NCBI GenBank assembly: GCA_026261815.1
Contig: JAMPIT010000348.1
Location: 372,001 to 436,000 of the forward strand
DNA length: 64,000 bases
Direction: 5' to 3'
Origin: Monarcha castaneiventris obscurior
Taxonomy: Eukaryota; Chordata; Aves; Passeriformes; Monarchidae
The notes under the pieces were generated by a model. It was not told the DNA's origin, made no database searches, and saw nothing but the letters and a program-made list of their open reading frames with translations. This document shows positions 9,643-21,930 of the stretch, one piece after another; the first letter of the stretch is position 1; each line of letters begins with the position of its first letter. A program made the position numbers and the translations under genes.

Positions 9643-11313
9643 CAAACTCAATTCCAGAAATGTATTCCAACTTTCCAGGGGATTGGAATACTGATCTCTT
9701 CCTCTTAAAAAGGATTTCTTCTAGTTCATGGGTATGTATATTAAAGGATGGATTGTAAAATTGATCTACACACACACACTGACACTTTATATCTCCCCAG
9801 AAGCCTTTGGATTTGGCTGCTTCTGAGTTTCTCATCACAGCCAACCACAGGAAGTGGATTCACCCAGGAAGAGCCCAGATCTGCAGACACACATGCTAAA
9901 ATTCAACTGTGATTGTATTGTAAAGAGCAACCTTGTGGGTGAGGCCGTATTCTGCAGCTGCAGTAGTTCTGGGGACACACAGAGCTCATTGAAATTTAAC
10001 AGCATTCTTTGCAGGAGAGACAATCTGTTAACTCTGCAGTATCCCATCAGCATCCTAGTTGGGCTTCATTCAAGGATGGGAGTTCACCTGACACGGACTG
10101 GTTGTGGACAAATGTTTTTTGCCTCTCCACTGGCCGATTCTTCCACTCCCATCAGTTGTAGGCAGCCGGAATGTGGGGCTCAAAGTGCTGCTCGGCCAGG
10201 CCCAGCTGCCAGCCCAGACCCCAGCATGGCCAGAGGGCACAGAGGTGGCACAAGGCAGGGCAAGAGGGGACAGAGGCAGCAGAGTGGGGACAGAGGTGAC
10301 AAAGCAGCATGTGCCTCTACAGGTACCAAGAGACGTACCTAATTATCCATTGACAGAAAATGTGAAAGAGCGACCTTTGGAATGAAAACGTTCAATACAT
10401 CTCCCTTGAAGAAGAACTAGAGGGAGAGGGGTTCCAGCTGCCCCATCTTCACAGCCTCTCCCTTGGCCACCTGCTCCCACTCAGAGCCGTCCTCCTGCAG
10501 AGGTTCAGCACGTGGGCATGAAGGAAGCCAAGGGCTGCAGAGCCCCTGCACAGCTGCCATGGAGCTCTTGCCAAGCCCTTCCCAGCAGCAGCCCTTGCCA
10601 GCACCTTGGGCTGACTTAGGGCACTGTGGAGAAAAAGGTGGGCAGCAGAGCCTGGCACATCCATACCTGGGCTTCTTCGCCTGCCGGAGCTTCCTGCATT
10701 TCTCCAGTCTTTGGTGTGTCCTCCTCCTCTTCCTTTCTGGCTGGTATTCCCTGTCTTCTGGCCAGGCCTCTTCTCGCTGTCTTTTCCTTGTCTTTTTCTC
10801 TTCCTGCGGGTAGCAGCCTACAAGCCTTTAGCCACAAAGTTGGATTAGAGAGGCAAAGCCAGGAGGCACGAGCTCAGTCCCTTCTTGTTGGAACCAATGC
10901 GGGCTCCTTTTACCTTCCTGACGCAGAAAGGCTCGTCAGAGCTTCGGCCTTCGCCAGTGACTCTGTGGAGCTCTGGTGAGTGTTTGGAGACAAAGCTGGA
11001 CGTGCCTAAAGCAGAAATTCTGGAGGTGAGAGGTGGCAAGGGACAGCCTGGAGGAGGAAGGGAGCGATTGCCAAATGGCCCCCTTAGCTCTACGGAGAAG
11101 ACACTGCTTTGCATCAGCCCCCCTGGCATGGTCCAGCTGCCCCCAAAGAGACTGCAGGGAGCTGGGATGAGCTGGGGTCTGAGCAAAAGGCCTCTCAAGT
11201 GACAGCTCTCCCCCTGCCACTTTAATATGCAAGTATTTTATACATGGATGAAGCACATGCCTAAGGCATTGGGCAAGCAACCTGTGGAGTTTTTGCTAGC
11301 GTGTGTCAGTGCA
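9643..11313. other. Mostly unassigned sequence right of the duplication breakpoint
   Basis: No clear gene. A possible minus-strand exon at 10667-10803 is listed separately. The segment near 10910-10980 has a donor-like context (GGAAG/GTAAAAGG), and its following intron start (GGAGCCCGCATTGG) resembles that after exon 3 at 8655. A diverged remnant of the same gene family is possible but not proven. Confidence 0.35.
10667..10803 (-). other. Possible Lys/Glu-rich exon, minus strand
   Basis: The acceptor CTGCTACCCGCAG precedes base 10803 and the donor GCCCAG/GTATGG follows base 10667, giving 137 bp (two bases plus 45 codons). The translation is highly charged: REKDKEKTARRG, then ARKEEEEDTPKTGEM. 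It has the same entry and exit phases as HSF-like exon 2, so it could be an alternative exon of the truncated copy. It could equally be chance in a purine-rich stretch. Confidence 0.3.
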
Positions 11314-11955
11314 GGGGGAAGGAAGGAAGGATGGAGGGAGAGAGGGAGGAAAGGAAGGAAGGAAGGATGGAGGGAGGGAGGGAGGGAGGACAGGAAGGAA
11401 GGAAGGAAGGAAGGAAGAAAGGAAGGAAGGATGGAGGGAGGGGGGGGGGGACAGGAAGGAAGACAAGGAAGGAGGAAGGAAGGAGAAGGAAGAAGGAGAG
11501 GGGGAGGAGGGAGGGAGGACAGAAGGAAGGAAAGGAAGAAGGAAGGAAGGAAGGAGGAAGGAGGGAAGGAAGGGAGGGGAAGGAATGAGGGAGGAAGGAG
11601 GAAAGGAAGGAAGGAAAGGAAGGAAGGAAGGAAGGAAGAGGAAGGAAGGAAGGAAGGAAGAAGGAAGGAAGGAAGGAAGGAAGGAAGGAAGAAGAAGGAA
11701 GGAAGGAAGGAAGGAAGGAAGGAAGGAAGGAAGGAAGGAAGGAAGGAAGGAAGGAAGGAAGGAAGGAAGGAAGGAAGGAAGGAAGGAAGGAGGGAGAGAG
11801 GGAGGAAAGGAAGGAAGGAAGGATGGAGGGAGGGAGGGAGGACAGGAAGGAAGGAAGGAAGGAAGGAAGGAAGGAAGGAAGGAAGGAAGGAAGGATGGAG
11901 GGAGGGAGGGAGGACAGGAAGGAAGGAAGGAAGGATGGAGGGAGGGAGGGAGAGG
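11314..11955. repeat. Polypurine (GGAA/GGGA)n microsatellite
   Basis: About 640 bp of almost uninterrupted purines on the plus strand, with GGAA units dominating and GGAG/GATGGAGG variants at intervals. A higher-order word (GGATGGAGGGAGGGAGG) recurs near 11330, 11365, 11430, 11822, 11893 and 11934. The long open frames in all phases are artefacts of this repeat. Such tracts can form triplex DNA and mutate quickly. Confidence 0.95.
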
Positions 11956-13887
11956 CCAGAGGCACGCACACTTACACAAACTTCCTGTTTATATGCTTTA
12001 GCATTATGCATATTAATAAACCACCATGCATGTGCATAGTTTTTCTGAGAACTAATTTACATTTTCTTTTTTGGAAGGGATTAACATAGTCCCTGTCCCG
12101 ATCTGCCTTTTAGAGCATGTGTAATGTGATCATGAGAGTCTTTTGGGGTCTTTTCAGATGAAGGCTCAGGTTTTCCTCAAATCTTGAACTTTTCAACTTT
12201 GTCTTTGGAGCATGCGCAGCTATGGTGTTCCTAGGTCTTTCTGGATCCAACTGGTTTAAATTCTTTACTTTGTGGCTAATTGGTTTCACTGTAGCCAGCT
12301 TCTCATTAGTACATCTTGCTGCTTCTCTATCTAGCTATACTTGTCTGTTTTTGAGATTATTCACCTGGCTAGTTTCCGTTTATTTGAGTATTAAGCGATG
12401 AGTTAATCATATACTAGCTATAACATTGTATAGAAAGTTATGATTCAGGTTATATTGGTATCTTATAACTCAAGCTGTATAAGCATCTTGTAACTTTGAC
12501 CCCAGTTATAATGTTAACTTAGTTAATATCTGCATAGCAAAGTTATGCTTTGCACATTATATTTCGTAACATACTCTAATACATAGTATTTCTTACATTT
12601 CACTACCTGTGAAAGCCAATGCTATAATAGTTGTTATCACAGCCTTAAGGGTCTTTTTCAGTGTAAGTGATTCTGTTGATCCATATTATCATATCCTGGG
12701 GTGAGAAATATCCAGTACCTCATTCAGTGGGACTGATAGTTCTTGCCTTCGTGCCTTGTTCAAAGCCTGCACACACTAGTCCAGTCTGTCTAGTGAATAC
12801 AGCCACAATTCTGCACAATATTTTAGCACGTTTGACAGCAAACATTTCTGTTTGACAGCAAACATTCCGTGATTCCGTGCTTTGAATGCACACTCCATTG
12901 ATTTTTCCCCTGTGGGCTGCAGCTTCAGTAGCTCTCTCACAACTGAATGTCTTGGCAGATGGATGTTTGATGTAAGTGACTTCCTTGCGTTTGCACCAGG
13001 AGCAACACCCACAGCTGGCAGTCCTGGGCTGGTATCTGCTACTTGGACATTCATATACAAGAAAGGGCACGCCAGGAGACCCTGTGTGACGTGTGAAATT
13101 GCGTGTGATGCAGAAAATTAGGAGTAATTTACTAATTAGCAAAGTGTAAAGTAACATTCACTGAGCACAGCTAGGACAGCCACAGAGAAGGGAACTGAGA
13201 CACTTCTATGTATTTGGATTTTTATTCTGTAATACTCTGTATCACTTATATATGTGAGACAGAAGCACAGCACCAGCCAGTAAAACTGGTCCTACAGAAA
13301 AAATGTCCCTTTTAACTTTTTATTTCAGATGAACTGGTTGTCAGCAGTTTTCCCAGGGGACATCCTACAGACATTCTGCAGGGCATGATGCTGAATTACA
13401 GTTTGCTACCAGGGAATAAGGAAAACTACTCTGGCAATCTTGGACAGAGCAGGGTCAGACCTTTCTGTTTGGTGGGACTTACAGGTATGTCCAACCAGCA
13501 TTTTGGATTTGCTTTCCCTTCCTTATGTTGCTAAAAAAACCCCAAGTAGTGGTATAAATTAGGTCTTCCAGCAATTTCTGACAAAATAATACATACTGAG
13601 GATATGAGAGCCCAGAGGACAGATTACATATCTCCTGCTAGTCTGGTGGGGCAAGAGCCTCCTGGTCTCTCAAGCTATTTATGTTAACCACTTCCAACAC
13701 GCTGACTGCCAACAGCAGCAAGCCCATTTGTGTTAAGGAACAGATATGAAAACGCTTGAAGGGGAACTACCAATATTTTGTCAGCAGAGTCTGCCATCCT
13801 TTACAGTCTTCAAAGGTCAGATGAAAATTTTTCTCCTTCTGTTGTGGTTATTGCAATGCCAATGACCATGACAGCGGCAAGATCAGC
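11956..13887. other. Intergenic sequence, no gene seen
   Basis: AT-rich unique-looking sequence. The only structure noted is a tandem 20-bp duplication at 12831-12868. Confidence 0.5.
12831..12868. repeat. Short tandem duplication
   Basis: TTTGACAGCAAACATT occurs twice in immediate succession (starts 12831 and 12851), a period of 20 bases. It was probably created by slippage. Confidence 0.8.
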
Positions 13888-14210
13888 TACCTGAAAGGAG
13901 GTTGTAGCAAGGTGGGGCTTGGCCTCTTCTGCCAGGCAGTGACAGGACAAGAGGACACGGCCTCAAGCTGCGCCTGCAGAGGTTCAGGTTGGATGTCAGG
14001 AAGAATTTATTCCTTGAAATGGTTGTCAAGCATTGGAATGGGCTGCCCAGGGCAGTGGTGGAATCACCATCCCTGGAAGTGTTCAAGATACAACTGGATG
14101 TGGCAATTAATGCTGTGGTTTAATTGACAAGGTGGTGATCAGTCAAAGGCTGGACTGCATAATCTTGGAGGTCTTTTCCAAACTTAATGATTCTCTGGTT
14201 TTCTAATTCT
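13888..14210 (+). mobile_element. CR1 LINE, 3' end fragment
   Basis: The fragment carries typical CR1 3' words in order: GTTGGATGTCAGGAAGAAT, GGGCTGCCCAGGGCAGTGG, CACCATCCCTGGAAGTGTT and TTTTCCAAACTTAATGATTC. It closes with a decayed ATTCT-type tail near 14205. CR1 is the dominant LINE of birds. It is 5'-truncated as usual and diverged, so it is not mobile. Confidence 0.88.
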
Positions 14211-17186
14211 CCGGTTCCAGTAAAAGGTTTCCCTGTGTCTGGACAATCAACACCTAATTCACAGAATCATTTGCAGTTATTTTCAGCTTGGACAATATCC
14301 CTGTGCATGTCGGGTGTGTGCACAAAAACTCAAAGGAAACATTCCTCTCTCACTCTCTTTAGGCAAGGAATTTGTTTCCATTTCTTGTGCAGTCCTACAG
14401 AGCCATGAAATCCAAACTGTATCTGAGCCCTTTTTGATTCCAACAATCCATTTTATATTCTGAACCTGCTAATTCATTTCCTCAATACACCTTCCCTCTC
14501 ACATCCTATTTGCTTTATGCTACAGGTACTGCTCTCTCAAGTGATGAATCTTTCTTTGCTGTCCAGGAAGTCGGAATCAATTCCAGAGCCCCATATAGGG
14601 AATTAATTTGTCATGACTTCAGTAAGCCCTCTTAGGTGCCTATGGCATTAGTTCTCTTCACCAGATTGAAGCTGTGGTGCCTCAGAATGCTCTCATGAAG
14701 GACAGAGGTGAAGTGGTGAGGAATATTCCTTCCGTGATGTGCTGTGGCTGTGTCTTTTCATGTTTATGTTTGCTTGTGTGCACAGGCAATGGTGGCAGAA
14801 CAACTCTGGGAATTTGTTCCCATGTGGACACTCTGGTGCTGCACTGGACTATCAACTATCTGCTTATTTTGTCCGGTCAGATTTGAGACTTGCACACAAA
14901 ATGTCACTTTCTAATTTAAATGGTAAGTTAGTGTAAGTATTTTCCTTTTGCTTCCTAAATTACCTTTTCAGTAGAAGTCTTACTGACCAAGCAGTACAGT
15001 CTGAGGAGCACAAAAATGATTTGCAAATGGAATCTTAGATCAGTTAAAGAAAACCTATTAGAAAAGAAGCTGACTGAGTAAACAAAATTAAGTCAGAAAT
15101 TATTTTGAGTTACTTGTTGGGTTGGTCCTTAATGACAGGTTCTCCCCACAGAGAGTTCAGCTGAACTCTGGTGCTTTCAGTGCTTTCATTTTGGCAAATT
15201 TTGGGGAGGGTATGGACAAGCACCTATGAATTGGGTAAACAAAATGGATTTAAGTATTTAAATAACGCAGACCACTACCATCTGTAAAATTTTGCTGTAG
15301 TGCCTCTACATACTAGCACAAATATTTGTGTCCCCAAGTCTAATCACTGATTTATTGCTTTCCTGAAATACTGCTTATTTCCTGAAATAATGTTCATTTC
15401 CTTAAATACTTCTTTTGCTTCAGGATAATGTGCAAATGAGATGTTACTGTATGATTTTCATACTTCATCCTTTTAGGACTAGACATTGGATCTCTGTCAT
15501 CATTGTATATGCAGCTAATATGTGTATTTCTTTTATTTCATTTTCTACTGGACAGCAGCTAATACAGAATTGTATTAAATTTGAATATAATATTGTGAAA
15601 CATGAAGAACAGCAGCTTTTATGTGCATCTCTCTATTTATTTATCTACACAATTATCCATGGTTTTGAGAATAGATTTTGTACTAATCTTTCCATTTTAC
15701 ACTTTTTTTCAGATATAAAGCCATTTTTATTTGCTTAAAAATAGGTGTCTAGCACTGATTTTTACTGCCAGCAATTCCTGCAGGCTAAAAAAGGGTGAAG
15801 ATTGAAGCAGAGCGAGACTTATTTTGTTGTGGTGTTTGGTTTATCAGAAAAGGTAAGTTTTACATTTGTTATTGTTTTTCTAGTTCTCTATTTCAAAAGA
15901 AAATAGGAAAAAAAGGAAGTGGAAGAAATACATCCAAAGTGCCATCCATCAAATGTGGAAATGAGTGTAGAAGGGTTTGGCAGAGGCCTCTGTGAATGCA
16001 GCCAGGCTGTGGCACTGACTCTCCTGAGCTCCAGCTGCACATCTCTTCCTCATGGTCATTATTTCCTGGTGTTTGACCTGGTGTCCTCTCTCAAAAGGAC
16101 TCTATTGCTCCCAGTTGGTACAGATTTTAACTGCTTTTCCTGGCAATCCTAAATGTGGTCAAGAATCTTTCAGGCTGTTTCCACAATGGATCCTAATGAG
16201 CTCAATGAAAGCTCAGCCCTTTGGCAGCTGCTTTGAAAACTGAAGGCATTTTCAGCTGAGATGCTGGTGGCTCCTCATTTCAGTTTATGACGGCTCATGG
16301 CTCTCTGGCCCGGGGCCTCAGCCCTCAGGACCCGCTAAGCTTTTGATTGAACAAAGGGCTGTAATCACCTTGCTGAGGATTTTATTTAAGAGGATCTCAG
16401 GAAGTAAAGAAGGAACAAGACAGAGATGGAAAAGGGCAGTTGGGTTAGAGACAAAAAAATTGGATATGCATCAGTGGGTGCCCTGTGGTGATTCCTGAGC
16501 ATTTTATGGTAGAAAGGTAAAATATAAAAGTGCTAACACCCTGAACAGGCTAAACAGCACCAAGTGTTCCTGAGCTGAAACCACAGAAGCAGAGAGGTCA
16601 TTGGAAGAAATTTCAAATACCATTTCCATCTGTGTTTTTGCAGATCACCATAGAAAGCCAGTTGAAGTGTTTGCTGTATTTATTGTCTGTATTTATTACA
16701 CGTTACAACAGAGGGAGGAGCCCAGCTCTGAAGCTGTACTCTCAAAATACCTTGACTGTTCTTCAAACCTCAAAGGTGGAATGTGTGATGGAGAGGCTAC
16801 AAAAAGAAGGTTGGAAGAACAGAGTTGTTTGTAATTGATTTCTTCCTGAAGAGCTGATTTTACAATTTTGCAAGGCTGATAAAAGTTCATCTGTCATTTC
16901 AGTGTGAGGCTGTAAAGGTGAAGTGAAAGATGCAGAACTGATCTTTGAAAACCCATCTGAAATTTGGCAAAAAGGAGTCAGGAGCATTGTGTTGTGACTC
17001 TGTAGTTATCACTGAGAAATCTGAAAATTAAGAGAAAGTAGAACGAATGAATAGGCAGAATCCAGAATCAACTCAGTCAAGAACAAGATAAAGAAACATT
17101 CACCATGACAAGAACTGACAGTCAGCATGAGGCCCTGCATTAAGGATGAATTTGTGTAGTATTTAGGAGAACTGGGAATTCATGGA
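14211..17186. other. Intergenic sequence, no gene seen
   Basis: AT-rich sequence with short, motif-free ORFs only. No RNA gene or further recognisable repeat was found by eye. Confidence 0.5.
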
Positions 17187-18705
17187 TGTAGCGGGTTGAG
17201 TTTGGTAACCAGGCAAAAACACCAATTCAGTGTAGTGGTTTAAGGGTTAACTTGGGCAGTAGCCCCCTGATGTCCCTTCTGTGAGATAAGCATTAGGAGG
17301 AAAAACAAAGCAGGCACAAAAACTTAAAGAACATAAACAACTTTATTAACGGATTTAAAAGAGGGAAAAGAGAGTCAGACTAAACCTTCAGAACACCTCT
17401 CTCCCCCCACCTCTGCTCCCTTCTACCACCAACGTAAAAGAAAAACACAACCTTGAGGATTCTAGTCAGTTCACCACCTATATAATAATTTCTGGTTTTC
17501 AGTTCACTTAGGGAGAGGAGTCTCTCTTGGTCAAAACCACGGAAACATCTCCACACGAAACAATCTCGTGCAGCTTCAGTGTCACAGCAAAAGCAGCCAC
17601 CCGGAATGGTTTTCTGCTTGCATGTGAAAGTCTCACCCCCCAACTTACAGCTTTCCCCACAGCTGCTTCGAGGGTTTCTTTAGCTAAGGGGGTATATTTT
17701 TAAGGATGAGCTGTTCAGAAACAAAAGTTTTCTTCACTTATCAAAGTGCCTGAGAGGCGTAAGGACACTATCTCTGGGAGTATCCGCATGGTCTAGGAAC
17801 AGAGGTCCCTTTTGTCTCGTGGGATCTCTGCTCAAATTTCTCATCAAATCACAGCTACTTCAGCATGTACTTATTGCAGCACAAGTACTGTTGCTCACAG
17901 CAAGTCACAGCTACTTCAGCATTTTGCTTGTTCTAGTACAAGCACTTTTGCTCACAGTTGCAGTTTGAACGCTCCACCCCCCCCGCAATGCTTTTAAGAA
18001 ATTACAATGGGTAGTTTAATATATCATAGTCCATCACCATGGTTTTTTTCCAACAGAATTTCAGCTGCTACGATTAAAGCATCTCCTCAGTCTCCTCCCT
18101 TGAGGTCTCAGGTTTTTCTTCCCCACTGACTTGGGCATCTTTGTAGTGTTTCCTTCACAAGCCTTCACTTTCCTCTCTCCATCTAATCGAGGAGATAATT
18201 GGTCTCTGCAGGCTTCATCTGGTCTGGAAGAATCTTAACAGCACTAAAAAAAAGTTAACACCCGGGCCTTGCAGCTGGAGTTTGGAATTTGCTTATCTCT
18301 TGGCCATATGATCCTGCCGGACGGCAGTCTCAGGGGAATTTCAGCTGCTCTGGGGGTGAGGTGAGGGCCATCCTGGCCTCTGGGGGGGGTGGTGTCTGGC
18401 GAGCTGAAGTGGCTGTGATCTCAGCCAAGCCACCCCCCAGCCGACCTGGGCCAGGCCCGGCCAGCAGAGCCCGGCCTGGCCCGGCCACACCCCCCCAAGT
18501 TACCTGTTGGGCTGCCGGAAGCAAGAGAGGGCTTCCCGGCCTCTGTTCCTTCTTAAAATGTGGCTCACAGAGGCATGTCCAGCTCTCTAAGTGGTTTAGA
18601 AAGTTGCCAATATTCAACCTGGCCAGCTGATTTGGTCTAGAGGAAGCTGAATGCACCTTTTTGCAAAGAATCACTTCCTGGCAGATGCAGCCTTCTTCAA
18701 CTACA
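17187..18705 (-). mobile_element. Probable long solo LTR, minus orientation
   Basis: Ends form a perfect 5-bp inverted pair (TGTAG at 17187, CTACA ending 18705). A minus-strand AATAAA sits at 17342-17347, about 155 bp from the right-hand end in transcription sense, fitting an R/U5 boundary. The internal sequence is GC-rich near 18300-18560 and holds a 56-bp tandem duplication. No target-site duplication is visible and the length (1.5 kb) is long for an avian LTR, so it may be two elements or a chance pairing of ends. Confidence 0.4.
17849..17957. repeat. Tandem duplication of about 56 bp
   Basis: Two consecutive units begin with TCACAGCTACTTCAGCAT (17849 and 17905) and end with TTGCTCACAG. 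They differ by several substitutions and small indels. Paired units of this kind in an LTR often act as enhancer repeats. Confidence 0.8.
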
Positions 18706-19689
18706 ATTCCCAGCTATCCTAAACCACAACAATGGAAGAGAGAAATTGAATCAGAAAGAGCTGTTGGAGTCTTCAACAGAAATCATTCTTTCAGAAGGCT
18801 GAGTTTTGCAACAAACTTGTCCACTCTTATCTTTGATTGCTGCAGTTAATTAAGTGTTGTAGCACAGTGGGGATGTGGTGGACAGTGGCTGGGTAGAAGG
18901 CACTAAGAAAAATTCATAATGCATCAGAATAAGCAAGATTTTTGTTAAAACTAAGGGGCGTTTTTTTATTTTATTGACGTGACAGGAGCTTTTTAGCATT
19001 TTACAGTAACAGTTATCTTCTAGTCCATCGACATTTAGCTCACATTTACTCACTCCACTGAATCTTGGGGGTTATAGTTACTAGCTGGTCACTGAGAATT
19101 AGACTTGGGTTCTTGCTCTCAGTTTCTGAATATCTTTAATAATGATTACAATGTTCTTTAGCTATGAAGAGTTTTACCTTGCCTTTGTTTTTATTTGCAT
19201 GCAACCTTTTTATCTCTGATATAAACATAGCAAGTAAAAAATTCAAGGGGAAGCAGGAAGAATGGTGGACCTTCAGTGTAGTGAATATGAATGCACATTT
19301 CAAGTACTTGATCACTTAACCAGGTGAATGTGATGTTAATTGACTGGGGTTAGGGGAGCAGAAAAATACAAGAGGAAAGACACAAAATAAAAATGTGTGA
19401 AAAGTAATGAGAGAGGTCACTATTAATGAAGTTCATGGACTAGGAAAACTATGACACAGTGCTGCTGACCCCTCTGAAATGGTGAGTGTAGAGCTGCAAT
19501 GAGATTCCACTAGAAAGACTGTGTGAAAACTTATCTGGAAAGTCCTTCAAGTAAAGGCAAAGAAAACAGCAAAGAAAAAACAAAACAAAACAAGAAAAAA
19601 CCCCAACCAACCAAAAGACTGAGGTTACAAATCCTTTTACCATGGCTGGTAATGACAGAACAAGGGCCAAAGTTCTAAACCAAGAGCAG
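18706..19689. other. Intergenic sequence, no gene seen
   Basis: Nothing recognisable beyond A-rich runs around 19570-19610. Confidence 0.5.
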
Positions 19690-19922
19690 GTAGATTTAGA
19701 CAGGACCTAGGGAAGAAAATGTTTATGATGAGAGTGGTGATGCCCTGGCACAGGCTGTCCAGAGAAGCTGTGGCTGACCTTGGATCCCTGGAAGTGTCCA
19801 AAGGCCAGGTTGGATGGGGCTTGGAACAACCTGGGATAGGGGAAGATGTCTCTGCCCATGGCAGGGGTTGGGACCGATCTTTGAGGTCCCTTTCAACCCA
19901 AACCATTCTGTGATTTGGTGTT
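19690..19922 (+). mobile_element. CR1 LINE, 3' end fragment (second subfamily type)
   Basis: Diagnostic CR1 words occur in order: GCCCTGGCACAGGCTGTCCA, GGCCAGGTTGGATGGGGCTT, CTGCCCATGGCAGGGGTTGG and TTTCAACCCAAACCATTCTG. It is 5'-truncated and differs from the copy at 13.9 kb, so another subfamily. Confidence 0.88.
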
Positions 19923-20226
19923 CCTAGCCAGACAGTGTATCTGGGAAGTTTTATCCTGACAAAGAAGATCAATAAAATTGCCAGAGAGGGATGTTTGTTG
20001 TGGCTCTGCTTTCTTTGAAAGGCAGTGCACTGGCCAAAACCCAGTGATTTGTATTTGCCACTCTGAATGTTTTCTCTCCATGGTTAGATGCCATCCTACT
20101 GAATTCTTGCTCTCAGGATGAATTACCTGTGATGCCATGATGATTTTTGTCTTTTCTTTTATACCCCTGTTATACCTTTCTGCAACTTCTGTATTTTCGG
20201 TGCTTTTTGCCTACATTCTTAGACTT

Positions 20227-20595
20227 GTTTGTTAAGCCAAGAGACTAAACATTTTAGAAGCTTCGTAGTTAAGGTGCCAGGGTGCCCAAACCCCAAGGTC
20301 CTCTCCAGAACACATTTTGTAAACTAAGATAGAACCATCCAGGGGAAGGTTCCTTGGGAGGGGGTCGGCTCATTTGAGCCTCTCATTGGGGAATATTTGA
20401 TAAATATGCTAATTAGTAAGACCTGGAATGTAAGACCAAATCTAAGAGAGAGGGACTTGGCGGTGGTGATGGTGAGGTGCACAAAAGTGTATTCGACCTG
20501 TTCGTGGTGCACCTAAGAATCCTTACAATAAATACCAAGGTACCTTTTTCCCCTTCTAACCGTGTTCGCCTCTTGATTTTTAAGACTAGGAAAGG
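20227..20595 (+). mobile_element. LTR-like fragment
   Basis: A TG-start, a plausible poly(A) signal (AATAAA near 20528) and a following T-rich, U5-like stretch suggest a short LTR. The ends and target duplication could not be fixed. Confidence 0.3.
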
Positions 20596-21489
20596 CATCA
20601 CCTGGAATTGGTATTCAAATTCATATTTCTCTTACATGCCAGATAGCTTATGTTTTAAATTGAGTTGTTCATAAATGAGCACTGTGATGCGCTTAAAAGA
20701 AAATTACTTTCTTTGTGCTAAAAATCCAAGACTACATGCTAATTGTGCCAGTGTGTAGCTAATTAACCTTTATTCTGCTGCTCCCTAAGAGATGATGGGT
20801 GTATCCATGGATTGGTAGAGTGGCTGAAACTTGCAACTCTCCCCCAGAAAGGAGAGTTTTTAAGTGATGCACATTGCACAGTTTTCTTCTTTTTACTGAC
20901 AGGTGGCAAAGGCTAGGAAGAGAAAGAGGTACACTGGAAATGGAAAGTGAACAAGATACTTCTATGGATATGATTTTAGAAGAGCTGTGATTCATTTCAG
21001 AAGACATTTCAGATTCATTCTTCTTTCAGAAGACATGATTCATTATTGTTCTCTTACTGACTGTACTGCAGAGTCTGAAACCTCATTGATAAGTCTCTGA
21101 AGCCACAAGTGTCTTCAACATCCACTAGGGTGGTGTAAGTCTGGAAAGAACATTGCATCTTTGATGTTCCCTTTTCTTTCATACTCCATAAATACACCTA
21201 GTAAGAGGATTATGAAAATGGCACCTGAACTCATACTGTAGCCAAATTATAGTTTTACTCTGAGCTTGTTTTCAAAATCTTTTTATTAACACCATGAACT
21301 TGGTTTGCATGGCAAAGTTTGTTGGGGATTAGATCATTAGCAAAGGACAAAAATTGCTGAGCAGCAACTAGGACAGAGAATACATGAGAGGAACAAGCTC
21401 CAAGGTCAAAGAAGAGCCAAGTCTCTGTTCCAGGGGCCCAAGCTGATTCCCTACAGTCCGTGAGGAAGAGCATGGGGAGGCAGGCTCCC
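20596..21489. other. Intergenic sequence, no gene seen
   Basis: Short duplicated words (TTTCAGAAGACAT near 20996 and 21026) are the only structure noted. Confidence 0.5.
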
Positions 21490-21930
21490 AGCTGCCCAGG
21501 GAGGTCCATGATGGAGCTGACAACCACCTAGAGGACCCCATGCTGGAGCAGGGGGATGTGCTCTGAAGGGAGCTGCAGCCCTTGGAGAGCCTGTGCTGGA
21601 GCAGGGTCCTGGCAAGAGCTAAGATCTGTAGGGAGGATCTCAGCATGTGCTGGAACAGGTTTTCTGGCAGGACCTGTGACCCCATGGAAAGGACCCATGC
21701 TGGAGCAGTTAATGGGGAACTTCAGCCTGTGGGAAGGACCCACACTGGGGAGCTCATGGACTGTAGACCACATTGGAGCAGGGAGGAACATGAGGGGAAA
21801 GGAGCAGCACAGACAATGTGTGATGAACTGACCACAGCCCCCATTCACTGTCCCCCTGTGGCTACTTGTGGGAAGGAGGGAGGGATGTTGGCAGCAGGAG
21901 ACGAAGGAGGGGTGGGGAGAAGGTTAACTC
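21490..21930 (+). repeat. Interspersed repeat-like block with internal direct repeats
   Basis: The phrase CATGCTGGAGCAG and variants (GTGCTGGAGCAGGG, ACATTGGAGCAGGG) recur about every 30-90 bases, followed by TGTGATGAACTGACCACAGC. I have the impression of a common avian dispersed repeat, but cannot name its family from the sequence. Confidence 0.45.

Noticed and set aside
10104..10385. Possible plus-strand exon after CTCTACAG near 10322
   Set aside because: Only one acceptor-like site and a short stop-terminated frame, with no donor or homologue to support it.
11227..12039. Long Lys/Glu/Gly-rich and Pro/Ser/Leu-rich open frames on both strands
   Set aside because: All phases of the GGAA microsatellite are open; this is a repeat artefact.
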